Notes under the pieces: generated by a model | Told to the model about the DNA's origin: nothing | Database searches by the model: none | What the model saw: the letters and a program-made list of their open reading frames with translations, nothing else | Assembly: GCA_910583835.1 (NCBI GenBank) | Contig: CAJTYM010000043.1 | Coordinates: forward strand, 1 to 34,469 | Direction: 5' to 3' | Length of the DNA: 34,469 nucleotides | Source of the DNA: an uncultured Lachnospiraceae bacterium | GTDB taxonomy: Bacteria; Bacillota; Clostridia; Lachnospirales; Lachnospiraceae | Translations under genes and position numbers: made by a program | In this document: one piece after another, positions 16,101 to 24,300 of the stretch | Layout: every line of letters begins with the position of its first letter | How positions within the stretch are numbered: position 1 is the stretch's first letter

Positions 16101-17994
16101 TAAAACCATCCAGATAAGAATCCTCCAGACTGTCTAATACCATATAATAAGCATGTGATGCATTCCACCCATACAAGTCAGATGCACATACATAATATTT
16201 ATTGTTGTACTTAAACATACAGTTGCCTTCGCGTCCTGCGCCCTGGTAAACCTTATGCGAGGAAGCAAGGCCAATCTTGCCATTGTCCTGTGCAACGATT
16301 TTGGAGAGGAAAATCCTTCCCCTGCCGGAGCCGTAAGAATATACAAGATAGCTCGTTCCGTCATCATCGGTAAATACCGTCTGGTCGCCCGTATTAGGCG
16401 TCCCGCCCGTGTAATCCTTCATATTGATACGCTGATTCCATGTAAATTCACCGTTCGGGGTATCTGAGGTCAGCACAAGCACCTGTTTGCTGAATTTATC
16501 AGTGTCAATATTTCCGTCCAGGGAATTATCCTCATCCGGGCATTCATGCTGTACCAGCAGCGCATATTTGTCGCCTACTTTGGCAACGCCAAGACGTCCT
16601 ACCCAGGCAACCTCCTGATTGTTCATCTCCTGCCTGCCGCTGACTTCTTCCCTGTCAACAACAAGCCCCTCATACTTCCATGATACCAGGTCTTTGGAGG
16701 AATAGCAGGTAACGCCCTCAAATTTCGGGGAAGGATCTGTCGAATATGGTCCTGCTGCCGGATTTGCAGCATATTTCTCCGCCTCGTCATATTTCACGCC
16801 ATACCAGTAATAAGTGTCGCCAAACTGAAAAATTCCGCCACCCTGGGAATAAATGACATTGCCGTCCGTATCGCGCCAGAAAACATCGTTCTGGAAGTCG
16901 GCATCGCCCTCTTTCTTGGCTGGCACCAAGGCTTCTATTGCCGCCTCTAAGGCTTTGTACGCCTGTGTAATTTCACTATCCGCAGCATCTGCCTTATCGT
17001 ACACGGTCTGCGCATCTGCCTTGGCTTCTGTCAATGCTGCAAAAGAAACTGCCGTGTAATCTGCCTCTTTGTATGTATCAGCAGTGTCGAGCAGCGTTTT
17101 TAACTGCGCTTTGGTAAAGACTTCCGGCGCCTCTGGCAGTCTGCCCATGCGGAATTCGTCTATATTGAACCACATGCCGCCAGTACAAGTACCCTCTATG
17201 CCAACCGTGATGGGATTATCTGTGACTTCTACCGTCAGGCCGTAAATCTCATACTGGTTATCTGGAGTGGTACGCAGTTCTTCTTTGGCAAGAATTTTCC
17301 CATCCGCATCCTTAACATAAACATAAGCATCATCGTTATCCGCAACGCCTGCCTCTGCTGCAAGCTGAAGCGTATAGGTTCCTTCTTCCAAATTTGTCAG
17401 TTGCTGGAATACGTCAACACGAAAATCAGCACCGCTCCAAATATTCAAATGCCCATCGCCAGAATGCCGGTCACCATTTTTATTCCTGTACTTTCCGGTA
17501 GAACCTTCGCCAAATGTCCAATTTGTCATAATCGGCTTTTCCGCAGTACCCAAATCACATTCCCCATTGGGAACTTCTACTGGCACTGGAACCTGTAAAT
17601 CCTGTTCAATCTCTGTCCCATCCTCTGCCGTTACAAGCTGTGCCACTGCACAGACATCATCCTTGTTCGCTGTTCCTTTTGTCTTTGCCGAATCAAATGC
17701 ATAAGGAACGCCCAATACATGATAAACTCCCGCAGGGACGCTTACGGTATACTTTCCTTCTGCATCTGTTGTAACCGTATAACGACCGCTTTTATCATTC
17801 GCGCTGCGTTCCCTCAATGTTACCTTCTTGTTTGCTAACGCTGTCCCATCTGCTGCCAGGAGCGTTCCGCTGATAGTTGCGTTCTGTCCGTCTGACAAAC
17901 CCTCTGCCGATACAACCGCCGGCTGTGATAAGCCAGAGAGCAGCGAAGCTGACATGGCAACCGCCAATAGCTTGCTGATTAATTTCTTCCTCAT
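13189..17994 (-). CDS. Secreted multidomain GH43-type glycoside hydrolase with CBM-like modules and LRR tail
   Basis: A 1601-aa exported protein. Signal peptide 1-30 (cut after VVSA). Then a carboxypeptidase-regulatory-like beta domain (about 40-110), a CBM-like jelly roll (about 145-286), FIVAR (about 293-357), and a GH43 five-blade propeller (about 365-718; DTDGNVIYSQGGG, YYWYG, YSSKDLVSW, GDQTVFTDDDG, GREGNCMF). More CBM-like and CarboxypepD_reg-like domains follow, then an Asp/Lys linker, an Ig-like stretch and a Lys-rich BspA-type leucine-rich tail (about 1490-1601). Asp537 and Glu589 match conserved acidic positions of the GH43_24/34 type (exo-beta-1,3-galactanase relatives), so activity is plausible; substrate unproven. 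No LPXTG. The ATG at 17994 follows AAAGGAAGGGAAAG. Confidence 0.85.
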   Translation of the reverse strand: MRKKLISKLLAVAMSASLLSGLSQPAVVSAEGLSDGQNATISGTLLAADGTALANKKVTLRERSANDKSGRYTVTTDAEGKYTVSVPAGVYHVLGVPYAFDSAKTKGTANKDDVCAVAQLVTAEDGTEIEQDLQVPVPVEVPNGECDLGTAEKPIMTNWTFGEGSTGKYRNKNGDRHSGDGHLNIWSGADFRVDVFQQLTNLEEGTYTLQLAAEAGVADNDDAYVYVKDADGKILAKEELRTTPDNQYEIYGLTVEVTDNPITVGIEGTCTGGMWFNIDEFRMGRLPEAPEVFTKAQLKTLLDTADTYKEADYTAVSFAALTEAKADAQTVYDKADAADSEITQAYKALEAAIEALVPAKKEGDADFQNDVFWRDTDGNVIYSQGGGIFQFGDTYYWYGVKYDEAEKYAANPAAGPYSTDPSPKFEGVTCYSSKDLVSWKYEGLVVDREEVSGRQEMNNQEVAWVGRLGVAKVGDKYALLVQHECPDEDNSLDGNIDTDKFSKQVLVLTSDTPNGEFTWNQRINMKDYTGGTPNTGDQTVFTDDDGTSYLVYSYGSGRGRIFLSKIVAQDNGKIGLASSHKVYQGAGREGNCMFKYNNKYYVCASDLYGWNASHAYYMVLDSLEDSYLDGFTAAKEMKLMDGSSDDFCHVTQTGFFYTVKGSEQDTVIFCGDRWADFAGNGLGYNQWCPLSFKADGTPYFNSLSAWNLDLATGTWTVHASNNYVKNGSFDADRVDLKQLAGWTNTIQGTNSPISNNKDRVTGKYALKLGDSTDFDCKVSQVITQDTATADAVALPDGTYNLTAKVKNSGTFDELSMYAKSGSLTKKALINQAHTAYTEVTLKDVTVTGGKAEIGFIAKGKANASALVDDVTLVRSKEQTADTESMKLPITSDVAKDVTVTVASEDGTIAYVYEGKLKNGNETFTVSPVKAGTYTVTVAVNSCTIEGVTQTVTVTPGQEAQVPSVTVTNQGGNVTGKVVDGNGAGIAGATVTLTKGEDVIQAATGADGTFTVLDILAGKYTVQIAKEGYVSPEQTEVTVAVGETATVAQQTMQSAMGTITGTVRDNAGAVVANATVTLRGCKTKASERRYTVKTGTDGTYSIQVIEDTYQVLAAKEGVNVQSVSDKVTVVRNETYVANLAIPEAVTVPNGDFEKALDAAADWTNTGTAGKQTNRAADVLSGKGGYNIWSENNFTVELRQTLTNLENGFYAVNVKADSTFKAEDELYVYAKDSSGKILAREDFPNISVSNKGEVIGLAAEVKDGTLTIGISGNMTGGAWSHVDDFCVGKMAIDSTGGDDDDDKDKEDKKAADAVIELINSIGTVDASAGSKAKIEAARAAYNGLTDAQKALVTNVNVLTAAEEKYQEISNNTKPPVTTEDKIDISKATVAAIPEQVYDSGKEITPAVSVMYGGKALVKDTDYKLAYANNKNIGTATVTITGIGKYEKSLTKNFTITVKKNGTYLVGNYKYKITNAKLDGKGTVTVVGGKSKAQKSVKLGATVKIGGKNFKITIVGKNAFKGYKKLTSVTIGKNVSKIESGAFQQCAKLKKIKISSTTLKSVGKNAIKGINKKAVIQCPKKKLAKYKKLFKSSTGYKKTMKIKK

Positions 17995-18059
17995 CTTTCC
18001 CTTCCTTTCTTTGGATAACATATACTTACCGTATATATCATTGGTTCTAAAAGCATCCG

Positions 18060-18124
18060 TTGCGCATTATTGCGCATTTTTTTGTTTCTATATATAATTA
18101 TAGAACGTTCTGTTTTATATACAA
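18060..18124 (-). promoter_or_regulatory. Promoter and possible operator of the GH43 gene
   Basis: Minus strand TTGTAT (18119-18124), 16 nt, TATAAT (18097-18102). A GAACGTTC palindrome lies in the spacer. Just downstream of the expected start point, two TGCGCA palindromes (18061-18066, 18071-18076) form a 16-bp dyad, a typical repressor position. The rest of 17995-18222 has no gene; it also holds a GCAAC-AGCA-GTTGC hairpin near 18180-18193 and a third TTGCGCA at 18189-18195. Confidence 0.5.
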
Positions 18125-18224
18125 TATCAAAATTCGCCAAAGATAACATTTTGTATTTGTCAGTAATGCACAAATGTTGCAACAGCAGTTGCGCAAACCC
18201 TATTGCCTCGCACCATATTACAAA

Positions 18225-18256
18225 ACTGCCGCACCGTTCTCCCACGGTACGGCAGT
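18225..18256 (-). terminator. Terminator after the DNRLRE/Big_2 gene
   Basis: Minus strand ACTGCCGTACCGT, loop GGGAGA, ACGGTGCGGCAGT, then TTTTG. Thirteen pairs with one U-G wobble. The arm sequence is shared with the terminator at 21315-21344. Confidence 0.85.
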
Positions 18257-18286
18257 CCTGTTTTTTCTGCAGCGGCTTTTGCTGTA

Positions 18287-20992
18287 TTATTTCACTTTTA
18301 CAGTAACAACCACTTTCGCTTTCTTATTATTTGCTGCCGTAACGGTAATCTTAGCAGTACCTTTCTTGATTCCTTTTACCTTGCCCTTGGTATCCACGGT
18401 TGCCACTTTCTTATTACTGGTCTTATATTTCAGCGTACCTGCTGTGTTCTTGGGCAGAGATACTTTAAGTTTGACCGTCTTCTTCTTTTTCACGGTAATG
18501 GTTTTCTTGCCTTTGAGAATCAGCTTCTTGGGCGCTGCCTTAACCGTTACCTTGCAGGTGAGGGACACTCCGTCTACCGTGGCTGTGATAGTGATTGCTT
18601 TCTTGTTGGCTTTCTTAGCCGTAACCTTGCCATTCGTAACTGTAGCTGTTTTCTTATTGCTGGAAGTCCAGGTGACTTTCTTATTTGTGCCGTTCACCTT
18701 AAGCGTCAGTTTCTCTTTCACGCCAAGCGTCAGTTTGGTCTTGCTGAGACTGACCACGGTTACCGTACAGGTCGCCGTCTTCTTTCCAACAGCTGCCGTA
18801 ATCTTCGCCGTCCCCGCTTTCTTAGCTGTGACTCTGCCATTTACGACAGTTGCAACCTTGCTGTCACTGGAAGCCCAGGTAACAGTTCCAGCTCCTATGG
18901 GACTTACCGTTGCTTTGAGGATAATGTTTTTCCCTGCTGCCAGGGTAACTGCTTCTTTATCAAGGCTTACCTTCACATCCGTAGTTTCCGTTCCGCTGCC
19001 TGAACCTTTCGCTGTTACGGTCACCGTACAGGTCGCCGTCTTACCATTCTTGGTCGTTACCGTAACCTTCGCCGTTCCTGCTTTTACTCCGGTCACAGTT
19101 CCGTCCTGCCCTACTTTCGCTATATCCTGTTTATCGGACATCCATATGAGCGTCTTGTCTGTCGTTGCATGGGCAGGAATTATCGTTGCAGCAAGCTTTG
19201 CCGTCTGGCCTTCGGCAACACTGAGCGTTGTCTTATCCAGGCTGACGCCCGTTATTTCAACAACAGTCTCCGCAATGGCTGCCTTAAATGCTGCAATCGC
19301 ACTTTTTAAAGCCTCAGTTGCCCCAGTCACCTGCTCTTTTGTCACAACGGTCGTCAAAGCCGTGCTCTTGGCCTGCTCAGCTGTTTCTTTGGCGGTCTTT
19401 AACGTGTTGTATGCATCTTCATTTTTTGCTTTATTATCATCGGTAAGAAGCCCTTCCGCTGCCTGAATCTGCTCATCTAATGCCTGAATGTCAGCAGCTT
19501 TTCCGTCATAAGGCGTAACATAGGCTGCTTTCAGCGCTGCTTCTGCTGCCTTAAGTTCATTCTTTGCATCTTCAATGTCTTTCAAGGTTGTGATGGTCTT
19601 AGCCTTAACCTGTGCCACGGCTTCATCAAATGCAGTGCGGGCCGCTTCTGGATAAGCTACCTCGTATTCTGCAATGCTCGTCACCCTTGACTCAAAATCC
19701 GTAATATAGGACGTAAGCGCTGTTTTATCCGCATCCGTTGCCGGTTGCAGCTTTCCTGTGTCCGAAAGCTGCAGGCTGTCCGCCGCGGCGGTCAGTTCAT
19801 CCAGCGCATCCGCAACCTCTGTATCCGTTACATATTTACTTGCTGCAACCTGGCTTGCTTTGTCCAACGCTTCTTTAAACGACGCCCAGGTCTCCGGCGT
19901 ATAATTTGCCTGCACGTAATCCTTTACTTCATTAATCTTCGCCACCAAAGCCGCCTTATCCGCCAGTTTCTCCTTATATTTCAGGATAATCAGATTTTTT
20001 GCAGCCGTACCATCGTCCGCCGTTACTGTAATCTTATCGGGGTCGCTTGCGACATACTCATAGGTAACAATGCCTGTACCATCGCTGGCAGTTACAATTT
20101 TCTCACTATCAGGCACTTCATAAGCATACTCTTTGCCGATGGTTACATATTCCTGTTTCGCTGTCTTGATTTCTTTGGCATCATCTCCGCTGACTGCCAC
20201 ATACTTAATAACCACCGGAGCGGTCCTGGTAACCGTCAGGGTCGGGGCATTTTGCGGAACACTCGAAGCATTTGCTGCCATTACGCCCAGCATACGTCCG
20301 CCGCCGGTAGGTACCTGCAGCCTGAGCACAACAGAAGTCTGGTTTTTCTTCACTGCATTCTTCACTGCCCTGGTCACGTCTACCTCTGCGGTCTGTTCAT
20401 TTCCGCTCTGCTGTATAAAATTACTCCACATCGTCGCGCCATATGTGTAATCGTTACCCACAGCCGGGAATGATTTGTCTCCTTCGGTGCAGGCAGCATT
20501 GTTATCTGCAGCAACAGCAAATTCCTGCGCATCCGTCTCAAAAACGCCCAGCCTCATCTTACCGTCACCACCTAAATTGCCGACTTCCGAAAACTTAATC
20601 TTCAAGACAGCCTCGCCGATGGATTCCTCTGTTAAACCGTCTGCAATCTTAAACTGGACTGCCGCCACTCTTCCGCCGCTGGTAAAATAGCTTGGATTAT
20701 TATTCGAGACAAACGTAGTTCCTTCCTCCGTTTCCTCTCCCTGGACAAACGCCGCATTGTGCGCAGTTCCTGCAGCGTCCTCTCCGCTTTTTGCTGAGAT
20801 GATGACTTTCGATTGGGCGGTCTCGCTTTGACCTCCCGAACCTTCAAAATGCTCCAAAACCAAGTCTACAGTCGCTTCCTGCGCCGCTTTCGTCTCTGCT
20901 GCTTCTGCTGTAACAGGCGCGCCAACGCTTATCCCCGTCACCGCCATGGCAGCCGCCAGGAATAATGATAAAAATTTCTTTCCTTTACCCAT
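18287..20992 (-). CDS. Secreted DNRLRE/CBM96-like, FIVAR and Big_2 domain protein
   Basis: A 901-aa exported protein without a recognisable catalytic domain. Signal peptide 1-31 (TAEA). About 40-255 resembles DNRLRE/CBM96 beta-sandwich carbohydrate-binding domains (AAVQFKIADGL, VDVTRAVKNAVKKNQ, APTLTVTR). An Ig-like part follows, then three FIVAR-like three-helix units (about 350-590). Four Big_2 domains (about 600-901) become richer in Lys towards the end (KKLILKGKKTITVKKKKTV). No LPXTG or transmembrane anchor, so the Lys-rich end may hold it to the anionic cell wall. The ATG at 20992 follows AAGGAGG. Likely a glycan-binding or adhesive partner of its neighbours; binding target unknown. Confidence 0.8.
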   Translation of the reverse strand: MGKGKKFLSLFLAAAMAVTGISVGAPVTAEAAETKAAQEATVDLVLEHFEGSGGQSETAQSKVIISAKSGEDAAGTAHNAAFVQGEETEEGTTFVSNNNPSYFTSGGRVAAVQFKIADGLTEESIGEAVLKIKFSEVGNLGGDGKMRLGVFETDAQEFAVAADNNAACTEGDKSFPAVGNDYTYGATMWSNFIQQSGNEQTAEVDVTRAVKNAVKKNQTSVVLRLQVPTGGGRMLGVMAANASSVPQNAPTLTVTRTAPVVIKYVAVSGDDAKEIKTAKQEYVTIGKEYAYEVPDSEKIVTASDGTGIVTYEYVASDPDKITVTADDGTAAKNLIILKYKEKLADKAALVAKINEVKDYVQANYTPETWASFKEALDKASQVAASKYVTDTEVADALDELTAAADSLQLSDTGKLQPATDADKTALTSYITDFESRVTSIAEYEVAYPEAARTAFDEAVAQVKAKTITTLKDIEDAKNELKAAEAALKAAYVTPYDGKAADIQALDEQIQAAEGLLTDDNKAKNEDAYNTLKTAKETAEQAKSTALTTVVTKEQVTGATEALKSAIAAFKAAIAETVVEITGVSLDKTTLSVAEGQTAKLAATIIPAHATTDKTLIWMSDKQDIAKVGQDGTVTGVKAGTAKVTVTTKNGKTATCTVTVTAKGSGSGTETTDVKVSLDKEAVTLAAGKNIILKATVSPIGAGTVTWASSDSKVATVVNGRVTAKKAGTAKITAAVGKKTATCTVTVVSLSKTKLTLGVKEKLTLKVNGTNKKVTWTSSNKKTATVTNGKVTAKKANKKAITITATVDGVSLTCKVTVKAAPKKLILKGKKTITVKKKKTVKLKVSLPKNTAGTLKYKTSNKKVATVDTKGKVKGIKKGTAKITVTAANNKKAKVVVTVKVK
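18312..18541. repeat. 230-bp repeat, copy 1 (C-terminal Big_2 module)
   Basis: Base-for-base identical to 21402-21631 over 230 bp. It encodes most of the last Big_2 domain of both large neighbouring proteins. Flanking bases diverge at once on both sides. Confidence 0.95.
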
Positions 20993-21076
20993 GATATCCT
21001 CCTTCTTAAAATCTTTTACAACGCAACTGCAATTGCACATTATCTTTCCATATAATAATTCCCATAATGAAAGGAC

Positions 21077-21201
21077 GGGGACTCACTGATGAGTCCCCAT
21101 ATGGAAAGAGGAAACTGCATTTGCAATTTCCTGCAGGTGCACATCATAGGCAAAATGTACACCTGGTAGCCATGTTACACCGGTATCCCATGTGTAACAT
21201 G
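21077..21201 (-). promoter_or_regulatory. Structured 5' leader with four consecutive hairpins
   Basis: In minus-strand order: 21201-21171 (10 bp, CATGTTACAC/GTGTAACATG), 21165-21134 (CAGGTGTACA/TGTGCACCTG, one U-G pair), 21131-21110 (GGAAATTGCA/TGCAGTTTCC, one U-G pair) and 21098-21077 (GGGGACTCA/TGAGTCCCC, loop TCAG). The wobble pairs exist only in minus-strand RNA. The first hairpin begins at the predicted transcription start. None has a U-run, so these are not ordinary terminators. Confidence 0.75.
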
Positions 21202-21208
21202 CATAAAA

Positions 21209-21237
21209 ATCATATTCCTATATAACATTTTTGACAA
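21209..21237 (-). promoter_or_regulatory. Promoter of the DNRLRE/Big_2 gene
   Basis: Minus strand TTGTCA (21232-21237), 17 nt, TATGAT (21209-21214). The predicted start near 21202 falls on the base before the first leader hairpin, leaving a leader of about 210 nt. Confidence 0.75.
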
Positions 21238-21314
21238 CTTCTTTTTGATAAAACGTTGTTTTTTTGTATATATTGCATAATTCTCTTTTAAAAAATCTAC
21301 AGAAAGACAACAAA

Positions 21315-21344
21315 CTGCCGCACCGAGAATCCCTGGTGCGGCAG
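21315..21344 (-). terminator. Terminator after the four-propeller gene
   Basis: Minus strand CTGCCGCACC, loop AGGGATTCTC, GGTGCGGCAG, then TTTGTTG. Ten perfect pairs, 33 bp past the stop codon. The arms match those of the terminator at 18225-18256. Confidence 0.85.
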
Positions 21345-21376
21345 CTTCTGTTCGTGTTGCTGTAACTTTTGCTATA

Positions 21377-24300
21377 TTATTTCACTTTCACGGTAACCGT
21401 TACTTTCGCTTTCTTATTATTTGCTGCCGTAACGGTAATCTTAGCAGTACCTTTCTTGATTCCTTTTACCTTGCCCTTGGTATCCACGGTTGCCACTTTC
21501 TTATTACTGGTCTTATATTTCAGCGTACCTGCTGTGTTCTTGGGCAGAGATACTTTAAGTTTGACCGTCTTCTTCTTTTTCACGGTAATGGTTTTCTTGC
21601 CTTTGAGAATCAGCTTCTTGGGCGCTGCCTTGACCGTTACCTTACAGGTAAGCGTGGCTCCATCAACATCCGCTGTGATGGTAATTGCTTTTTTATCAGC
21701 CTTCTTAGCTGTTACCTTTCCATTTCTAACGGTTGCCACCTTTTTATTGCTGGAACTCCAGACAACGTCCTTGTTCGTTCCATTCACTTTGAGGGTGATG
21801 CTCTCTTTCTCGCCCAAAATCAGCTTGCCCTCGCTGAGGCTGACTACGGTTACTGTACAGGTTGCTGTCTTATTTCCAACAGTTGCCATAATTCTTGCAG
21901 TTCCTGCCTTCTTAGCTGTAACTTTTCCGTCCTTTACCTTTGCGATCTTGTTATCGCTTGAACTCCATATTACAGTGCCGGCATTGGCCGGATTTACTGT
22001 TGCCTTAAGGGTCATATCTTTGCCGGCTGCAAGGGTCGCTGCCGTCTTGTCAAGACTTACCTTCACATCAACCGGAGGCGGTGTTTCCTCTAAAGGCTTT
22101 GTTACCTCTACCGTACATATGGCTTTCTTGCCATTTTGGGTCCTTACCGTAATATTTGCCGTGCCTACCCTTATTCCGGTCACGGTCCCCTCCTGATTTA
22201 CCTTGGCAATATCTGTCCTGTCCGATATCCATAACAGCGTCTTGTCTGTCGTTGCATTGGCAGGTTCAACGGTTGCCTTGAGGGCTGCGGTCTCGCCAAT
22301 CTTTAAGCTGAGCGTTGCCTTATCCAGGCTTACGCCAGTTATCGTGACAGCCCTTACCAATACCAGATTATCCTGCGCTGCAGTAAGGTTACCAGCAGCC
22401 GTATTTATCTCATCCGCTGTCGCCGTAGGGGAAATAGCATTTGCCGCTTCATAAGCATCTTGAAACTCCTGCCAGCTGTCTGCAGTGAAACGCTGCTCCT
22501 GATCGATAATTTCATCCGCATTGGCAATTGCTGCCGCCAGGGCGATTCTCGCATCCGCCACTGCCATGGCATTGTTAAATGTTGTAATCGCTTCCTGCAA
22601 TGCAGCAGTTGCACCGGTGACCTGTGACTTCGTCACTTTCGTTGTCAAGGCTGTATTCTTAACCGTCTCCGCTGTTTCCCTGACAGTCTTCAATGTATTA
22701 TAAGCATTCTCATCTTTCGCCTTATTTGTCTCGGTAAGAAGATTTCCTGCGGCTGAAATCTGAGCTTCCAACGCCCGGATATCTTCCTCTGTTGCCAGCG
22801 GCGGATTTCCTTCCTCGTCTTTCTCCCCCAGCTTCCAGTTGCTCAATTTCTCAAGTGCAATCGTACCGTCCTCAAAAAATTTTATCGGCAGCCAGATATA
22901 TATGACCTTTCCTCCTTCTTCATCGCCGTTCACGGTATCACCAACGCAGACAAATGTATCTATGGTCTGTGTCTTTACATGGAAGACATCGCTGGTCTGG
23001 TTTTTCTTGACAATATCCTCAAATGCCTGTTTCTCATTGTCCCACATCTGCATCTTGCACAACGTCCATGGTCCATCCAGGGAATCCGCCACTGCATATT
23101 GGGGACCGAATTCATCCGGGCTGCCTGCATTGACAATATAGTATTTACCATTCCGCTCAAATATGCCGCCCTCAGCAGCATAGAGCCCATTCTCGTCCGT
23201 AAATGGGAGCGTCTGCGGCGTACCCGCAATCTTTGTGTACTCCGCTGATAATTCCGCCAGATAAATATGGCTGGCGCCTGGCTTCACGGCTCCTCCATCA
23301 GAATATAAGATATAACCTTTGCCATTGCTGTCCTGATACAGATTGATAAATCCTGACACGTTGCTTGCCTGGCCAACATTCTCCACAGCAGTGAACGGTC
23401 CCTTGATGCTTGTGCTCGTGGCAACCACGGTTCCTTTGTCAGTTGAAACCCACATCACATACTTCTTCTGCGCTTCATTATAGAGCACTTTCGGATGTGC
23501 AGAATACTGCGCCCCAAAGTCGTCTATCGTCCCCTCGTGCTTCCAGTTATATAAATCTGTGGAACTGTACAGATGGATGCCTGGATGCTTCTCCTGACCG
23601 TCCGGTTCCAAGTCGTCAACCCCGAACCAGTACCACTTTGTTACCCCATTCTCCGTAAACTGATGGACTTCTCCACCACAGGCATATACCCGCTCGCCTT
23701 CCGTATCATATAAGATTTCACCGGACAGCCCATCAATGGAGTCATAATTCTGCGACGCCGGAGGGTTATCCGGATTGTCCGGGTTGTCGGGATTATCCGG
23801 GTTGTCGGGATTATCCGGGTTATCCGGATTGTCCGGGTTATCCGGATTGTCCGGGTTGTCGGGATTATCCGGGTTATCCGGATTGTCCGGGTTGTCGGGA
23901 TTATCCGGGTTATCCGGATTGTCCGGGTTGTCGGGCACAATATCCTCCAGCTTCCAATTGCTCAGTTTCTCCAATGCAATCTTGCCATCCTCGAAGAACT
24001 TTATGGGCAGCCAGATATATCTGACCTTCCCTTCTTCCACGTCACCGTTCACGCTGTCGCCAACGCAGACAAAGGTATCTATGGTCTGTGTCTTTACATG
24101 GAAGACATCGCTGGTCTGGTTTTTCTTGACAATATCCTCAAATGCCTGTTTCTCATTGTCCCACATCTGCATCTTGCACAACGTCCATGGTCCATCCAGG
24201 GAATCCGCCACTGCATATTGGGGACCGAATTCATCCGGGCTGCCTGCATTGACAATATAGTATTTACCATTCCGCTCAAATATGCCGCCCTCAGCAGCAT

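Noticed and set aside
18061..18083. TGCGCA dyad followed by a T-run as a plus-strand terminator
   Set aside because: No plus-strand gene ends upstream, so an operator or leader role for the minus-strand gene is more likely.
18103..18112. AGAACGTTCT palindrome as a LexA box
   Set aside because: The Gram-positive LexA site needs a four-base gap between GAAC and GTTC; here the halves touch, and no SOS gene is nearby.
18287..22454. Long plus-strand frames rich in Val, Thr, Leu and Phe (18174-19466, 21369-22196)
   Set aside because: They mirror the Lys/Thr/Val-rich Big_2 coding sequence on the minus strand, and both copies arise from the same repeat; no start signals.
23766..23936. CRISPR-like array
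   Set aside because: Units are 9 bp, contiguous, without spacers, and encode a regular tripeptide linker.
23775..24260. Plus-strand open frame with a long Leu-Ser-Gly repeat
   Set aside because: It is the antisense reading of the 9-bp linker repeat and of the duplicated propeller; it has no ribosome binding site and its repeats are fully explained by the minus-strand gene.
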